This document shows, piece after piece, positions 50,301 to 64,000 of a stretch of DNA of 64,000 nucleotides. Origin of the DNA: Prunella strophiata. Lineage: Eukaryota > Chordata > Aves > Passeriformes > Prunellidae. The position numbers and the translations under genes are program-made. Each line of letters opens with the position of its first letter. The stretch's first letter is position 1. Below the pieces are notes generated by a model. It did no database searches. It saw nothing but the letters and a program-made list of their open reading frames with translations, and was not told where the DNA came from. The stretch lies in the NCBI GenBank assembly GCA_036583965.1, contig JAZBQD010000013.1, forward strand, positions 13,292,618-13,356,617, in the 5' to 3' direction.

Positions 50301-53300
50301 TTGCTGCAGCCAAATCCTCAACTTAAGCCACTGCAGTGATTGAGTTTTGAAGGTACTACGTGGGCTGTTGTTAATGCAGGGATACAGATGCTTCTTTTAC
50401 TAATACAATATATTTATTTTAAAATGTTCTGCTGTGGTTTCTGTCATGGTTACATAGATGTAACTAAATATTTAGACATAACAGAATCAAGTATTGTAAA
50501 AGAAACAAACACAACTGGCGGCTTTACATACTGGAAAACATCAAATCATGTTTCCATATTTATCACAAAACCTTTGAACAGCATAACAATTATTTCATTG
50601 TTTTAATTGTTATCCCTCCTTACTACATACAAACCAATCACAGATGAAATAGGAAGCAGTCCCAACCACAACTTTTTGCTTTCAAGGAAACCTTCACCAT
50701 TTTGGAAATAGAACAATCCTTGCTGAATGGGGTTCAGTCAGGCTCCTCAGGAGCACACAGAATGGTGAAACTGCTCAGAGAGAGGCACACTGTGCCCCCA
50801 GTGCTGCGATGTAAATGCAAAGTGACTGCACATCATCTGGAGCACCAGTCACTCTGCATGAGCTGAGCACTCGCTTCTCCTCCTTCCAAATTCTCCCAGA
50901 CACCAAACTAATGAAGTAAAAGAGTGTGATGTGTTCTCCAACAACTCAGCTCAGCATGAGCAAGCAAAGACAGCATTAATGGAACAACAGCAAACGTGAG
51001 ACCAGCAAATGAGCTTCAACACAACCTGCAACCATCATAAATCAAACTCTGGTTTGAACCTTTGTCATAGGCTGCAGATCTGAAATTATCGTAATTTAAG
51101 AATATTAGAAACAAAATGCTGTGGAAAGGAAACATAACTCACACTTGTTTAGCCTTGTGACACAGCATGGCACCAGGAATTCCTTGCCTAAGCAATGTTT
51201 TATAGAATGCTTTCCCTGCAGGCTTTATCTGAAATGTGCACAGCTCCTTAGCTGGTATTTTCACTGATTGCCAAGCTGTCCATACAAACTGAAATTTGTT
51301 AGCAAAAGCACATCTTTGGCTTCTCAGCCTTTCAGGGATTACATGAACATAGATTTACACTGAAAGGACCAAGACCACCAGCACTGGAAACTGTTCTGCA
51401 ATGTCACTGGGTCACTCCTAAACCTCCCCCTGGGAACAGTATTTCCCTGGCCTAGGTCTGTTTATCACAGAGTTCAGGGGGAATTTTGAAGCCTGATAAC
51501 TTGAAGTAAATGAGAAGATGGAAAGACTGGAATGACTGGTAAATTATCAAAATTAATGTGTCAGTCTCTAAGCACAAATAGCATTTTGCTTCTCCAAAGG
51601 GTCAAGGATTAATTCCATTTCAAAGCACATAATTGCAACCTCATCTGTTTCTTGAGGACAGTCACAATGTAGTAGAGATTTTCCAAAAATATTATCTGCC
51701 ATTTCTAAAACTGTGCCTATAATGTATTTTAAAAAGCATTACGTTAGCTATCTCTAAACATGTCTCTACATCTTTTCATACTCGTGCCTTAATAGGCAAC
51801 TGCTAAGTGAGTATCAATTAGCTCCTCAAAAGTATATAAGGATTAACAGTCCTTAAACTAGATGCATATTCCAGAAATCAAAACTGCAGGAAAACCATTT
51901 AACCCAGCAGAAAAGGAACAGAGGCACAGGATCTGGCCAAAATATGAACCTTCATCAGGAAAAAATACAGAACAGGCCTCCTGAAAGTCTGTATATTAAC
52001 AGGACCATGAGAAGGTTTTCTCCTCAGATTTTCCTAAGCAAAGTTGTCAAAAGGTTACAATTTGAGGGTAAATTTCCTTGAGAAGAAAAATAAATCTACC
52101 AAAACAGCTGCAAACACATCCTATGGATTAAAGGCTATATAAAAAGCCAACAGGTCAGAAACACCTCTCTTCCTCCTGTCCCTCCACAATTCTATCTAAT
52201 TAGATTGAATGCCTTTTTATTTTGTTCAGTGCAGAGAATTTCTGAAATCCCAGTTTAATCAAGCCTGAGTCCTACTACTCCTCTGAGGCACCATTTTCTT
52301 CAAAGCCATAAACTTCAGCTGAGGTTGTGTTCATTTTACAGTATTTTTTCCCCCCCTGAATTAATAATAACAACAAAAATTGAATAGTGTCCCAGTGTCT
52401 CACCTACCCTTTATTAAAGCACTTAATTTCTGATCCTTTAAATATTCTCCTTTATGCCAAGGGCTCTCCCATTTGTTACTGAGACATTCAGAGCAGATGA
52501 GCACCAGGAGGGTGCAGAGGCTGTGAGCCCTTGGGGTGGGTGTGATTCCATTCCAAAGGACCCCAGGAACCACACAAAAGCAGATGCTGTTCCCTCAAAC
52601 TGAGGACCAAGCTATGACTTTGATTGTGGCTGCATGACCCCAAAGACAGGGGTTGAAATCTGGCTTTTTATATTTGATTGGAATGCTACCAACATTACAG
52701 CTGTTTCCATCAGAGCTGCCTCTGGCCAGAAGAGGCACTGGGCTGTATAAAGTTATGAAGTCCTTTTTCAGTGTCACAGAAGGGCTCAGACAGGAGCTGA
52801 TTTTGGTGCATTTAAAAGGCCCCAATACTGGGCACTAAAGATGTCCTTAACCTAAACAGAGAGGGACCCTTATCAAGGTAAAACAGGACCTGCTTAACAG
52901 AAAACCAGAAAATTCAAACTAGAAAGCAGCAGCTTTTAATTACCAAGGTGACAGTCAACAAAAACAAGCTTTGCCCTTTAAAGGTGATCAAAAGAAGGAG
53001 AATGTGCAATACTAGACTCAGTACAAAGGGGAAACAATGGATAAAGGTCTAATTGCATGTTTGACGTTATAAATGGAGGCTCTGGAGGGCCTTACAGGCT
53101 GTAAAAACAGTAAATTTGGTAAGTGGCTTTAAGACCTGAACTCTGGACAGCAGTGTCACCTCGCTGTGTGTGTCCAGGGCAGGGAAACAAAGGCAGGAAC
53201 CAGCAAAGCCACACCCAGCTGCATGCACACCCTGCCAGGGTGTCCTGCTGGTTTCCAGAAGCAATGGCCAAGTTCACCTCTCTCGGGATTGCTTTCTTCT

Positions 53301-56156
53301 CCCACTCTTTTGCTGCTCCTGCCTTGCCCTCCCAGAGAAATAAATAGAAGAGGTCTTTGTCATGGTAACTGTGGAGCTCCTCAGACAGGCAGCCTCCCAG
53401 GGAGGATTGCCTCTGAGCAAGATGCTCACCAGATACTCCAAGGAAAGTCTCAAGGGAAATAAATACTGAATTACTCGGATGCTTCAACTCAAGTCTCAGT
53501 AGCAAATGTGCCTAAAATTATATCCAATCAGCTCACCTGCCCGAAGCTTGTAAGAGCATGTGAAAAAAACAGCTGCGTGTAAACTCCTTAATATGTGAAG
53601 AAGGATTGTTTTCTAAAAAATTAAGTTTGGTCTGCTTGAAATATGTCTGATTTAACAGAATGCCCTGCATATCATCTTCTGGGCCACCAGCTGTAGAGAG
53701 TGAATATTGTGATATTATCCAGCTCTGAAACAATGTAAGAGGAATTTAATTTTAGAAGGCAGATATGGATTGTTCTGTGTATACAGGAAGCATGAAAGCA
53801 TTATTTGGGAATCATAAAAAACTGTCTTTCAAGATAGCACTCTTTGTGCAGTCCTGGGGAAGGGAGAATGCAGCTCAATGCTGTGATCAATGAAAATCTT
53901 AACAACAATCCAATGTGAATCTCTTTGGAAAGGACATCAGGACGTGCTGATGTTCATTTGCCTCAGGGAAAGGCTGGGCTGATCTGGCTGCTTCTCCACA
54001 AACCCCTGAAATTTCTGATGCTCTAATCCAACCTTAGCCTTCTGTCACGAAACTCCTGCTGCACACAGAGCTGCCACCCTATTTCCCAGGGTTTTATGGG
54101 GTTTCTTTGCTCTTTCCAACAAAATTCAGGCTGGGCTGTAACACACAAAAATGTGAAAGAACCTGATACCTGTAAAACTGTTTCAAGATAGTTTTAAAGC
54201 AGTCTTAAGTTTTGCATCGTAGACATGGGTTTGGAGTGAATGATGAACTTTCAGATATTCATGACTGATCTGGAAGTGACTTTGAATTTCAAGACAAAGA
54301 AATTCTGCCATCAGAAGGTAACACAGAGAAACTGAATATATACAGGGGAACAGAAATTCTGAATTCATCAATTTCATCCATTTCTGTTGTAATAGTAACA
54401 TCAGCATCCCTGAACTCCAGACAAGATTCTATCCACTGAGCTGGAAGCATTTTGGTTCTTAAATTTAAAACCAGATGCTTCTAAAAATCTAGCCTTCATC
54501 TAAAGAGGGAAGAAATGTTGCTAAACAGATGTATTAATGCTATGTTATCTTAAAAGCAGGAAAATAATCAACCAAGATAAGGACATTCCTACATCACATA
54601 TTCACTAAGTATTACATGCTTCCATGTTTTATTTTAACTAGGTGGAAACAAAAGCTATTTTAATTAAAGAGAAAGCAGCTACACAAGCTAGAACTGGAAA
54701 GTGAAATGCCTTAAGCAGCTCTTTGGAGGACTTCACGATGTCTGACAATTCCAATCTCTTAGCTACCCCTCTCTCCACAGAGATCATGATTAGCCAGCAA
54801 ACTTGCCCTTTCAATTCACTCAAAGCTTCAATCTATTCCATCTGTGCTCTCTGAACCTTTCATTTCCAATAGGTTTGGGGTAATTCAGAGCAGCCAGGGA
54901 GGCTGAGAAGCTCTGCCTTTCTTTCACATCCTCAGGGCTACACGCTGACATCTTGGAATGAATTTAGAAATAAATACAATATCGCTGCTTTCACACAACA
55001 TCATCATTCCTTTGAATTCCATTAAGGAAGCACACAGGTGTAATTAGGAATTGGGCCATGACTCAAACAGCCACTTGCCCTCATGCTGGTCTCACCACTC
55101 ACTGTAATGGAATAAAACCCTCCTGTGAGCTCACAGTTTGACCCAAAGGCTGAATGCCTTAAGAATCCAGATGGACAAAAGAGGTAACTGTGATGCAGAT
55201 CAGTGAGCATTTGCAAGAGTCCTTGCACCTTACTGCACCCACTCTGAACAGCAGGGGTACCTGTGACAGATCTGCAGCTGCCACGTGGAATTTGCCTGCT
55301 CAGGAGTGATCCTGGTGGTGGGAGAGAAGCAGGAAGCTCACATGAGATCTGATGAGCACTAGGACCTAACCAGTTCAGTTCAGGAGGAAGGAAACAACCA
55401 AGTGATGAAGAACTGGGGAGTGTCTGGGTGGCAGGCAGGTGTGAGAGGTCCATGCAGCAGCAGTCTGCAATGCTGGACACAGCACTGAGAGCTAAGTGTC
55501 TCTGTTCTGGAGCTGCAATGGGTGTTAGTTTGCTGAGGCCTATCAGCTGCAAATGGCAATTATAAATATATCAAGTGATCACTGTCAAGCTTTTCTCCAT
55601 TTTGCCTGGTTTCTATGCTTGAACAACAGCTAAGGTTGAACATCACCTGGCTCTATAATCATGATGCTTTCTGCAAGGGAATGAGAATGAAAAGGCCTGG
55701 GAACAGATCACTGGATGTGTAGTTTGATGCTACAAACAGAAAGCATTAATTGCAGCCCATGAAGGCACTCAGCCCTTTTTCATCTGGTGAGCGTGTGGCC
55801 TCGGGGTGAGATTATTCACAGTCCCATCTCTGTTGGAAAGCTTTTCTTTTTGGTCCGTTAGTTTTCCATCAGATCAAGGAGCTCAACCACCTCAGTAGGC
55901 AACTGCAGTATTACTGGAGCCGGTGCCTGCAAAGAAAAACCCCAACCTCTATAAATGAGGAAAAAATATTAGTTTTTCAGCTGTCTCTGCGAGCTCTCTG
56001 CATGGCTCATTACTCAACTGCAGAAATGCCAATGCCACACAGGAAAGAGACTGCATAAACCCCAGCTGAGGATGACTCTGCTACTGAGCAGCTCTACCAT
56101 CCATGCTCCTTTTCAGATCAGATTCAGCCCAGTAAAGAATTATGGTAATTTATTTA

Positions 56157-56171
56157 TTTTTTTTTTTTTTT
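56157..56171 (+). repeat. Poly-T run (T15)
   Basis: Fifteen T follow TTTATTTATTTA-type sequence. Because the gene is read from the minus strand, this is a poly-A tract in the sense orientation of the host gene. No retroposon body is recognisable beside it. Confidence 0.85.
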
Positions 56172-59100
56172 CCTGTTTACAGCTTACAGTCTAGGGTTAA
56201 GTGAACAAAATCCATCACACAAAACACAGGAAAGCACCACTGGTCAACTACTGCACCTGCACTATCCCTGTAAAGTGGGGCTTTTTAATTTCCAGGAATG
56301 TTCTGTCAGAACCATTTTCAACAGCCAAATCACAAAAATTCTGAACATTGTTTCTGTGAAGTTAGACCTTGACTCCTGAAGGCTTATTGTTCCCAGCTGT
56401 GTTTTCACAGCACTTAGCACAGTTTTCCCAGCAATGCTGTGTGGTTTCATTATTCCCTCCCCTGGAGCTGCCTGGCATCTCCAGGAGCACACAATGCAGC
56501 GTTTCTCTGGCCCAGCTGATGCCTACTCGTGCAGGGCAGAAGGCAAGTTCTGCTGTGAGAGCTGAGAATGAAACAAAACCCTTCCCAGTACCACCCTGGG
56601 CCAGCAGGTCAAGGGAAGACACTGAGAGGACTTGGAAAGTTTGAGAGCTTCCATTATGCAAAGGCCAGGATGTGCAGAGAGACTCTGTACTACTGGAAAA
56701 AAAGAGGTGAGAGTGATGAAGTTTGCACGCATGTGAGAATATTTTACTGCAAAAACAAAAGGAGTTATTTTCAACCACTCAATGCAAAGGAGTAACTGAG
56801 CAGCAGTTGTTCTGGTTTTCCTTTCAGGGGAGTGAAATAAAGTACAAACCATATCACATGAGATTATTGAGAAAATAAGCCAAACTATCTTGGCTGCTGC
56901 AACTTGCATTCAGCATAAGCAAAATTAAGATTTATTTATTCCATGAAAAATGATGGTAGTTTAATATTTGTCTTAGTCTGAAACTAAAGAAGTATAAAGA
57001 AGGGATTGTGTCTTCTTAATTTAAATTGCTTTAATGAACATGAGGGCAACTCTGCAGTTTGGTAGAATACAAGTTCCATTGGATAAGATCAAGTATTTGT
57101 GTAACTGAACCCATCAGACGTCCTTGGATGGCTCTGGTGAGGGGCTGTGCACACCCTGTGTGCCTGGAGCAGCTCACAGAGCACAGCCATTCTGATTTTC
57201 TCTATCATGCAACTTTCACAATCCCATCTTCACTATCAGTTCTTACTCTGCAGAGTAGCAGCACAACACAGAGTTCGATCTTTATTTCTTCTTCTTGTCT
57301 TCCAACTTCCATACATTTCTTCTTGCTTGCCCTCAATCTTAATTTTCTGGGCTCCCAGCCTAGAGTTTCAATTATTTTCTGATAACTTGTATAGGTCAGT
57401 ACTAAAGTTCAATGTCATCTCTAAATCTAAGATTATATATGGTCTGTTTTCCTCCGTGATTCCTTCTGTTCATCCCATTGCTGAAAACAAGACTTGGTAT
57501 TGGAAGGAGAACAACAGCAGCACTGACCTATAAATAAGGGGGCAAGAGAAAGTGCAGGAATTATGGAGGGATTCACTTGCTGAGTGTCTGAGAGAAACAT
57601 TTATTCAGAAATTGGAGAAGAAAATGACGAGGTACTGGAAGCAACATTTGCTGAGGCCCGGTCAGATTTAGACTGGAAGAAATACAATGATCAGCTCTTC
57701 CTGAGAGAGATGTCAAAGAAGGACAAAAGATAACTGAGACTGCCACAACAATTCCACAGAGGAGATTTTGATAGTGCCTGTTTGTAGGAAGAAGATAGAA
57801 CAAGGGAGAGAAGATGTAGTTCTTGTGACAAATTGATCAAAGTGGCAGCCAACATCTGCAACAAGTCAGAGAGAGGCCCAGAAGGGAAGGCTGCAGAGTC
57901 AGCACAGATGTGAGGATTAGAGGGCTGCTCTTCTCAGGCGGAAAACAAAGGAAGAATGTACTTGTTATGGAAAAAGGGATGGCTTTTAGCACTTCACAGG
58001 ATGAACTGAGACACTGGAAAAGCCCTCTTGCACCAAATAACATCCTGCAGGACTCCTTTAGCATTTGAGGGGGGACTTTTCTTCATCCCTTGATCTTCAC
58101 TGTCTCCCAACACCTTTCCAGACAAGTTGTAGGCCAGAAGTACCTAAGGGTTGGGAGAGTTAACTGCCTGAGGAATTATCATCTGACCTACTACAACAGC
58201 TGAAATCCTACAAGGTCAGGGAATGCTCCCCTCTGCACCTAAATCTGAATTCACTGCTGCTCACTTGGGCTGCCAAAGCCCAGGGCTGGCAGCACTGCAG
58301 ATATGCTGCCAAAGTCATCCTTCTCTTCTGGAGCTGCTGAAAGGAGAACTGTTGAAGAGAATCTCTTCATGAACCATCATTTTGTTATCATTGATGCAAT
58401 TTGATTATTTGATGAGAACCTATAATGCACAGGCAGACATTCTAAGCACCAAACTATAAACACAGGAACAAAGGTCTGCTATATTTAGTATTCTCCACTT
58501 ACAAGCATTTATCTTTCTTCAGGGTCTGATCCAAACCAAACTCAAAATTCTGACAGGAATAGATGAAAGGATGAAAGGAGCACATGACTGCATAGAAATA
58601 GAACAAAAACAAACAAATACATGCTTCACCAGTGATTATTGTACCATTACTGTGATCTACTGCTGCTCAGATAAAGAGGCTAAATAAAAAGGCAAGCAAA
58701 GACCCAGTTGATGCTGATACTTGTATTGTAAACTGCTGCAGCTGAAACAGCAGGGAACATCTTCAGCAATATCCAAAGTTATGACAGGACAAATGGGAAA
58801 AAAGGTAACAGCAGCAGCAAACACCTGTGGAAGATCACAGATCATAAGTATTTACCTTAGTTAGCTTTACACAAATGAGTAACTAAGAACAATAAAGGAG
58901 CACTGAGACACCACTCAAAACATCAGCCTGGCGGACAGCATTGACAAAGAAGGAAATGCCACCTTCTTTGGTGGGGAATTCACAGTGATATTTTCTTGGT
59001 ATTTTTTATAACATGAAATTGGTTCCAGATCAGACTCCACGTAATTTAGAATAAAAGAACCTAAAGGCTGACAAACAGGATTGTGTTTGATTTTGTGTGT

Positions 59101-62100
59101 GCTCATACAAGTTAGCTCAGAAGGTCAGAAGGATCCATTTATTTTGACTCCTTCAACTTCCATGTCCCATCAATAACACAGGGACCAGCCAAGAGTTTCT
59201 TTCACCATCTCATCACCACCCCTGCCCACTATGTACCAAACTGAAGGAGCCTAAAATAAACCCCAAAGACTTGAAGGGGCAAAGAAGGAATGAAATGTTT
59301 CTAAGATCTGTACCATCTGCCAAAAAAACTATTTTGTTGTAAGTGGTTTGTTGCATTGTTAATACAGACACTGAAAATATTTTCTTAATGTTTATTAACA
59401 TGGATTACAACAGAAGTAAATACAAAAACATCTTTATGACATCATCTTATAAAAAAAACTTTTTATGTTCCCTTTATCATGCTGCTGTTTGAAAAGGCTT
59501 GGATAGCATATTCATTGTAACATCAGGGGATTGCATCTACTCAATCTCTTAGAATATTTGAATCACACATGCTTTTATGTAATAAAATGTAATATTTATT
59601 TTTTCCTTACCCCACTCGTCTTTTCTATTCTTACAGGCCTCTGAGCAGCTCATGTTGTCCAGCCATCAGAATGTCACATTCCAGTTTTTAACACACTAGA
59701 AATTAATTATTTTCATGTGGTAAAATGTACAGCAGATGCTGCATAGCTGCAAGTAAACCAGCCTCTGCCCTGAACACCTTGTATTCTGAGCAGACAAGAC
59801 AGTTTAAAAAAAGGGGAAGCAGGGAACCGAAGTGATTTTTCAAAGTTTACAGAAAGCCAATGGATACCCTCACTCCTAAATCACCATCATGAACCACTAC
59901 ATTCCCCTGCTCTCATAAAGAAGAGAACTCTAACAAGGTGAAACGATTGCATTTTTGTAAAAGGATAATAATGCCTAACTTAAAAAATGGGATGGAAAAT
60001 AATGCTTTATAAGGTCGTTTACAATAATAAACCAGTACTATTAGAAGGCCACTCCAAGCTATCAGTCATTTTCCACTTTAGAGCCTATCAAACAGAGATA
60101 TTTCTGCTCCACAAAATATCAAACAGTATGAAATCCTCAATTTTGTGGGAGATGCCAATGTTCGTGTGTGGCTTGTCTGAAGAGATTTTGTTTATTTTTA
60201 AAAACCCCGAGCATGCTGCCAGGGCTGTAGTACAGGCTGGCTCAGTGGAAACCCATTAAAACCACTTTGCTGGGCAGATGGTGTCAGAGAGTCAGGAGCA
60301 CAGAACAGAATCCCACTGTGCACAAGTGTTCAGTATGCAAGAAATCATCTCCTATCAGACAGTGCTGCAGGGGACACAGGCAGCCACAGAGGAGAGAGCA
60401 GAGCACAGCAAAGTCAGGCTAGGCTCACAACCCAGAAACTGGAAAAGGATGTGGGACAAGGGAGCATGAACTGGGGAACCCACGTGAGCAAGGGCAGACC
60501 TACGCAGAGCACCAGATCGAGCTTCCAAAACAACACCCTGCTTTTATTCACTGAAGGGGCAACCACTCTTTGTCATTAAGAGGGATAGCACAACTCAAAT
60601 AAGATCTTGAAAAGTGTCCACTACATTTGGGACCCCCATCTCTCACAGCCTGATTCACAGGCTTGCTGGGCAGTTGGCATTTCAGTAGAGCTCTGGGAGT
60701 GGGCACAAAGAAACTCATCAGTGACATCTGGAAATGGCCTTGCCATGACAGGGTGAGAGCATGACAAAACCTGGTGAGTCACTTATCAGACATGCACTAA
60801 CACAGCAGTACATTGCACTGGCCCCTTTTGCACATGTTCCTTCCAGAGAAGGAAGGACAAGTGTGTTCAGTGTTTTCAGATGAGTGGCTAATTCTGTAGG
60901 TGAGCACAGCACCCAGCAAAGCCCCTAACTCTGGGTTAAACAGATCCTAAACAGAACACACACAGGGAAAATGGGTGTAAAAGTATCCCCTGTACTCTGC
61001 ACCATGTGTGGCAATAAACTTGAGTGTGTGGGCACCTCTTTCCTCTGCTGGGCACAATCAGCTGCTGGGTTCTGCCCCAAGTCCTGCACTGTGAACCACA
61101 TAAAGAGATTCTTCTTCATCTTCAGAGCTACAGACTTGTGACCCTGAGCAAACTAGATCCTATTTTTATTTCTGAGAACAAGGTAGGCATGACAGGAATG
61201 TAACTACAGGTACATGGTGTATTTACAGATTTATCACACTGCAAAGTTTTGCAGAACTGACTAGTTCTTTCAACAGTAGCTCAAAACACAATCTACAGAA
61301 AAAACATCTAAGCAGGAAAATCTGACAATATACCCCACTTGCTAGCAGCAAAGTAGGAAGTTAGATGTAGGAATCTGACACACACAGACAAGAAATATAA
61401 CTACCCCATGTGTACCAGCAAATCAAAATTAACCAAGCAAGGCTGATTACATTAGGACAGAGATGCAACACTAAAGGATAAATACAGATATTTCAAATAT
61501 AAGCAGATGCAAATCACCATTATTTTCATGAAGACAAGCAGAATGAGTCACCATGGCTCAGCAGAAAATGGAGGATACAATTATGTGCTAAATCCAGAAT
61601 CTTTGGTACATGAGTGGATTGAAGACTAAGTGGGATTCCTATACTGTGGATTAGATCAATATCAACACCACTGACTAGTTACCTCTGCCAGCTTTGGGTT
61701 CCTCCTCTTGCACAATGAATTTGCATAATGTATACGGAAGACATAAAACTACACTTTTAAAAATATAAATAAAGAAAGTTATGTTGAGGGCCCAAAAAAT
61801 TCAAGGTTTTGAGACCATTCAGTATTAGATGAGAGTACACTCTGTGACTTGGAGGATTTTTTTAGCATGCAGGACATGCAGACTCATCTGTGTGATTATC
61901 TGGACATCTGCCTTGCTCCTCAGCAAGAGATCTGCAGACTGTCTGCTCAACAGTCTGCCTCTCTTGAAAGCAAACACATCAAAGGACAAGATGTGGAGCA
62001 TCCTGCTTCAGCTGGAGAGGAGCTCCTGTTGCTCCTTAGTCCACCTCAAAGCTGTGTCCCCCAAGGGTAAAGAGTGTGTTGACATCTTTCCACACCTCTG

Positions 62101-63872
62101 CTTGTGGTGCTTGTTATTATAACCCCTGCTGCTTTTTTATACATACCCAGCTAACTGATTTCTTTTTGTTGTTTTATAAGAGCTACATTACTCAATATCC
62201 TTCCCCTTCCCACAGTTTAGAGTCTACATGGTCATTTTCAGATGTGGGTCTGTTTTGCTTACGATCCATTACCATAGCAAATTTCTGAAACACTTCAGCC
62301 AAAACATCCTTGTAGCAAAGTCTTTATTTGCAAATAAACCCCCAAATAATTAAATAAACCAAACCAATTCAAAGTAACTTTAAAAACAGAGCCAGATGGG
62401 CCTGAGAGAAGGTGAAGTGATTACAGGAGGAGGAAAGAAGCCTTCTGTTTTGTAAATCTGGGAAAATGTTGCAACATTGACGAGTCCGCTACCAACCTTT
62501 TATACACTGCTTGTACAAGAAACCAAAGTGCATTTTGCTGAGCCACTTCCAGGGAGACAACTGTCTGCAGCACAGAAAACTCCCTCAAGGAACCTTTCTG
62601 GAAACCTTGATTAAAAACCCCAGCAGTGAGGGTGTGAGAACAAGCAAGCATCCTTTCTGTGCAGAGCAGAGGCTCTGAGGCAGATAATTGACCCCGGAGT
62701 GCGGATGCCATAAGTGACTGGCAGGGTTCTCCTGCCCTGCCCACTGAGCCACTGCTCAGTGGTGATTTAAACCAACCTCTGCTGCACTGGATCACAAACA
62801 CTCACACCAGCAGTGCCTGTGTCTGGAGCACAGAGGCAACACCAAACAGCTCACAGCAACATTTCCAACTACCACAGTTAGTCTCACTACACTGGTTTTT
62901 CTCTTCCAAGGAAAACAGGCATCTAACCTTCCGAAAGAAATCCAGAGCATCTTACACAGTGCCCTGGTTTTGGTATTGTCACAAAGGTCTTTGTTTACAA
63001 CCAGACACGAATTGGGATGCAGTCTGAAAGCAGCCTTGTTACTTCCATTTCCTCCCCTCAGTTTTTTCTCCCTTGCACGCAGAAGGTTTCTGGCACTGGT
63101 TTCACAACACTGCTCAGATGTTCTATGAATCACCACTGGTGTGTGGGCTACAGGCTGAAAAATACCACTCCAGAAAACTCTGTCTACTCTGAATTGAAGG
63201 CTGCTGAAGGCACTGAAATGCCCTCACTGACTGCAGTGGGCTCAGCAGCAGGGTGTAACTCCCGTTGCAGAGCTGTGAGTTCCACCCTCCTCTGGGTCCA
63301 GTTTAAGGCACAGCACTAAAGCAGGAAATGGAACTTTGCATTGGTACCACAGAGGCTGTGCTTTGGAAGATGAAGAGTTTCAATCCCTTGGCTCTGTGGG
63401 GCCGTCAGACCAACACCTTACACCGGAATTAAGTCTGTTCAATAAAAGAAGAAATCAGGGACATGAAGAGGCCAATCCTCATTCTGCAGTTAACTGTGCC
63501 CACATTTCAACCCCGGGGCAAAGTCGCCTAACATCCTCAAATATGTACTTTAAACTGCTCATGATAATTAGTGTTATCTACATGTCTCGGAACTACTTAA
63601 AATCCACTTCATTTGGAGCTGCCATTAATAATGCAGCAGGCAATACTACAAAGACTGGTGAAAATCAAGTAATTTAATGTACTTTATAAACCAAACTTGT
63701 GATGAATCTCAGCTGCCTCTTCAGCTTCCCTGCAATCAATCTGTCTGCAGTCATGTTTATGTATCCTAGGACCCGTGATAGACTGCCACTAGACTTGGCA
63801 TCCACAACCACCTCAGGAGCCTGATTTAATGTGAATGCAGCATGAAAAATCAGATTATCTTTTGATTCTCTC

Positions 63873-63912
63873 CTTTATTAAATAAAACTGATCTTTATTG
63901 AATAAAGCTGCT
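63873..63912 (+). repeat. 20-bp tandem dimer carrying AATAAA/TTTATT on both strands
   Basis: CTTTATTAAATAAAACTGAT is followed at once by CTTTATTGAATAAAGCTGCT, with three differences in 20 bases. Each unit contains AATAAA on the plus strand and TTTATT (AATAAA on the minus strand), so polyadenylation hexamers appear in both orientations. Whether any is used cannot be told from sequence. Confidence 0.8.
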
Positions 63913-64000
63913 TTTATTAATATCTAAAACATTGGTTGGTGTCACAGAGCCTGCCAGTCCTAAGGAACTAATAAAAGAAAAGACAGAAGTAAAAAATGAG

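Larger units (their letters stand above)
40911..64000. other. Intronic sequence, no gene recognised
   Basis: The long remainder of the inferred upstream intron is AT-rich overall (for example 44700-45120, 48360-48500, 49140-49500, 51660-51900, 59380-59620). The longest frames are 197 codons on the plus strand (47429-48022) and 176 codons on the minus strand (55022-55552). Neither shows a family signature or repeated motif, and both lack coding support. The small repeats found here are listed separately. The first exon of the TMEM132D-like gene is not visible, so it probably lies beyond 64000. Confidence 0.55.

Noticed and set aside
55022..55552. 176-codon minus-strand open frame in the sense direction of the host gene
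   Set aside because: It has a serine- and leucine-rich composition with no family signature and no resemblance to TMEM132 sequence. It is probably chance.

Overview
This is a stretch of vertebrate nuclear DNA, most likely from a bird. The support is a single interrupted gene with consensus splice sites, otherwise non-coding sequence, few recognisable interspersed repeats, and the 3' end of a CR1 LINE, the dominant avian retroposon family. A passerine is possible but I cannot prove it. There are no bacterial-style operons, no rRNA or tRNA gene that I can recognise, and no CRISPR array.

The only coding sequence I can support is one large internal exon on the minus strand at 22690-23579. It encodes the N-terminal ectodomain of a TMEM132-family single-pass membrane protein, best matched to TMEM132D. 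The exon has a good acceptor and donor. It carries one surplus base in a C4 run (22899-22902) that shifts the frame near its 3' end. Splice phases and homology on both sides indicate that exactly one base is extra, so a sequencing or assembly indel is more likely than a dead gene. By gene order, 1-22689 is the following intron (intron 2 if the usual gene structure holds) and 23580-64000 is the preceding intron. Neither contains another exon that I recognise, so the introns are at least 22.6 kb and 40.4 kb long.

The introns hold several repeats. There is a minisatellite of about 50 bp at 10323-10655. A larger minisatellite at 34892-36387 is built from two monomer types of 94 and 83 bp in mixed order, followed by a short CpG-richer patch (36388-36650). 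There is also a (GCTGT)15 microsatellite at 40056-40134, a CR1 3' fragment at 40800-40910, a few homopolymer and AT tracts, and some small direct and inverted repeats. Long reading frames over the large minisatellite are a by-product of its repeat arithmetic. Several AT-rich blocks look like candidate conserved non-coding elements, but that needs alignment. I see no evidence of a novel multi-gene system. The points most worth checking are the exon frameshift and the two-monomer minisatellite with its GC-rich edge.
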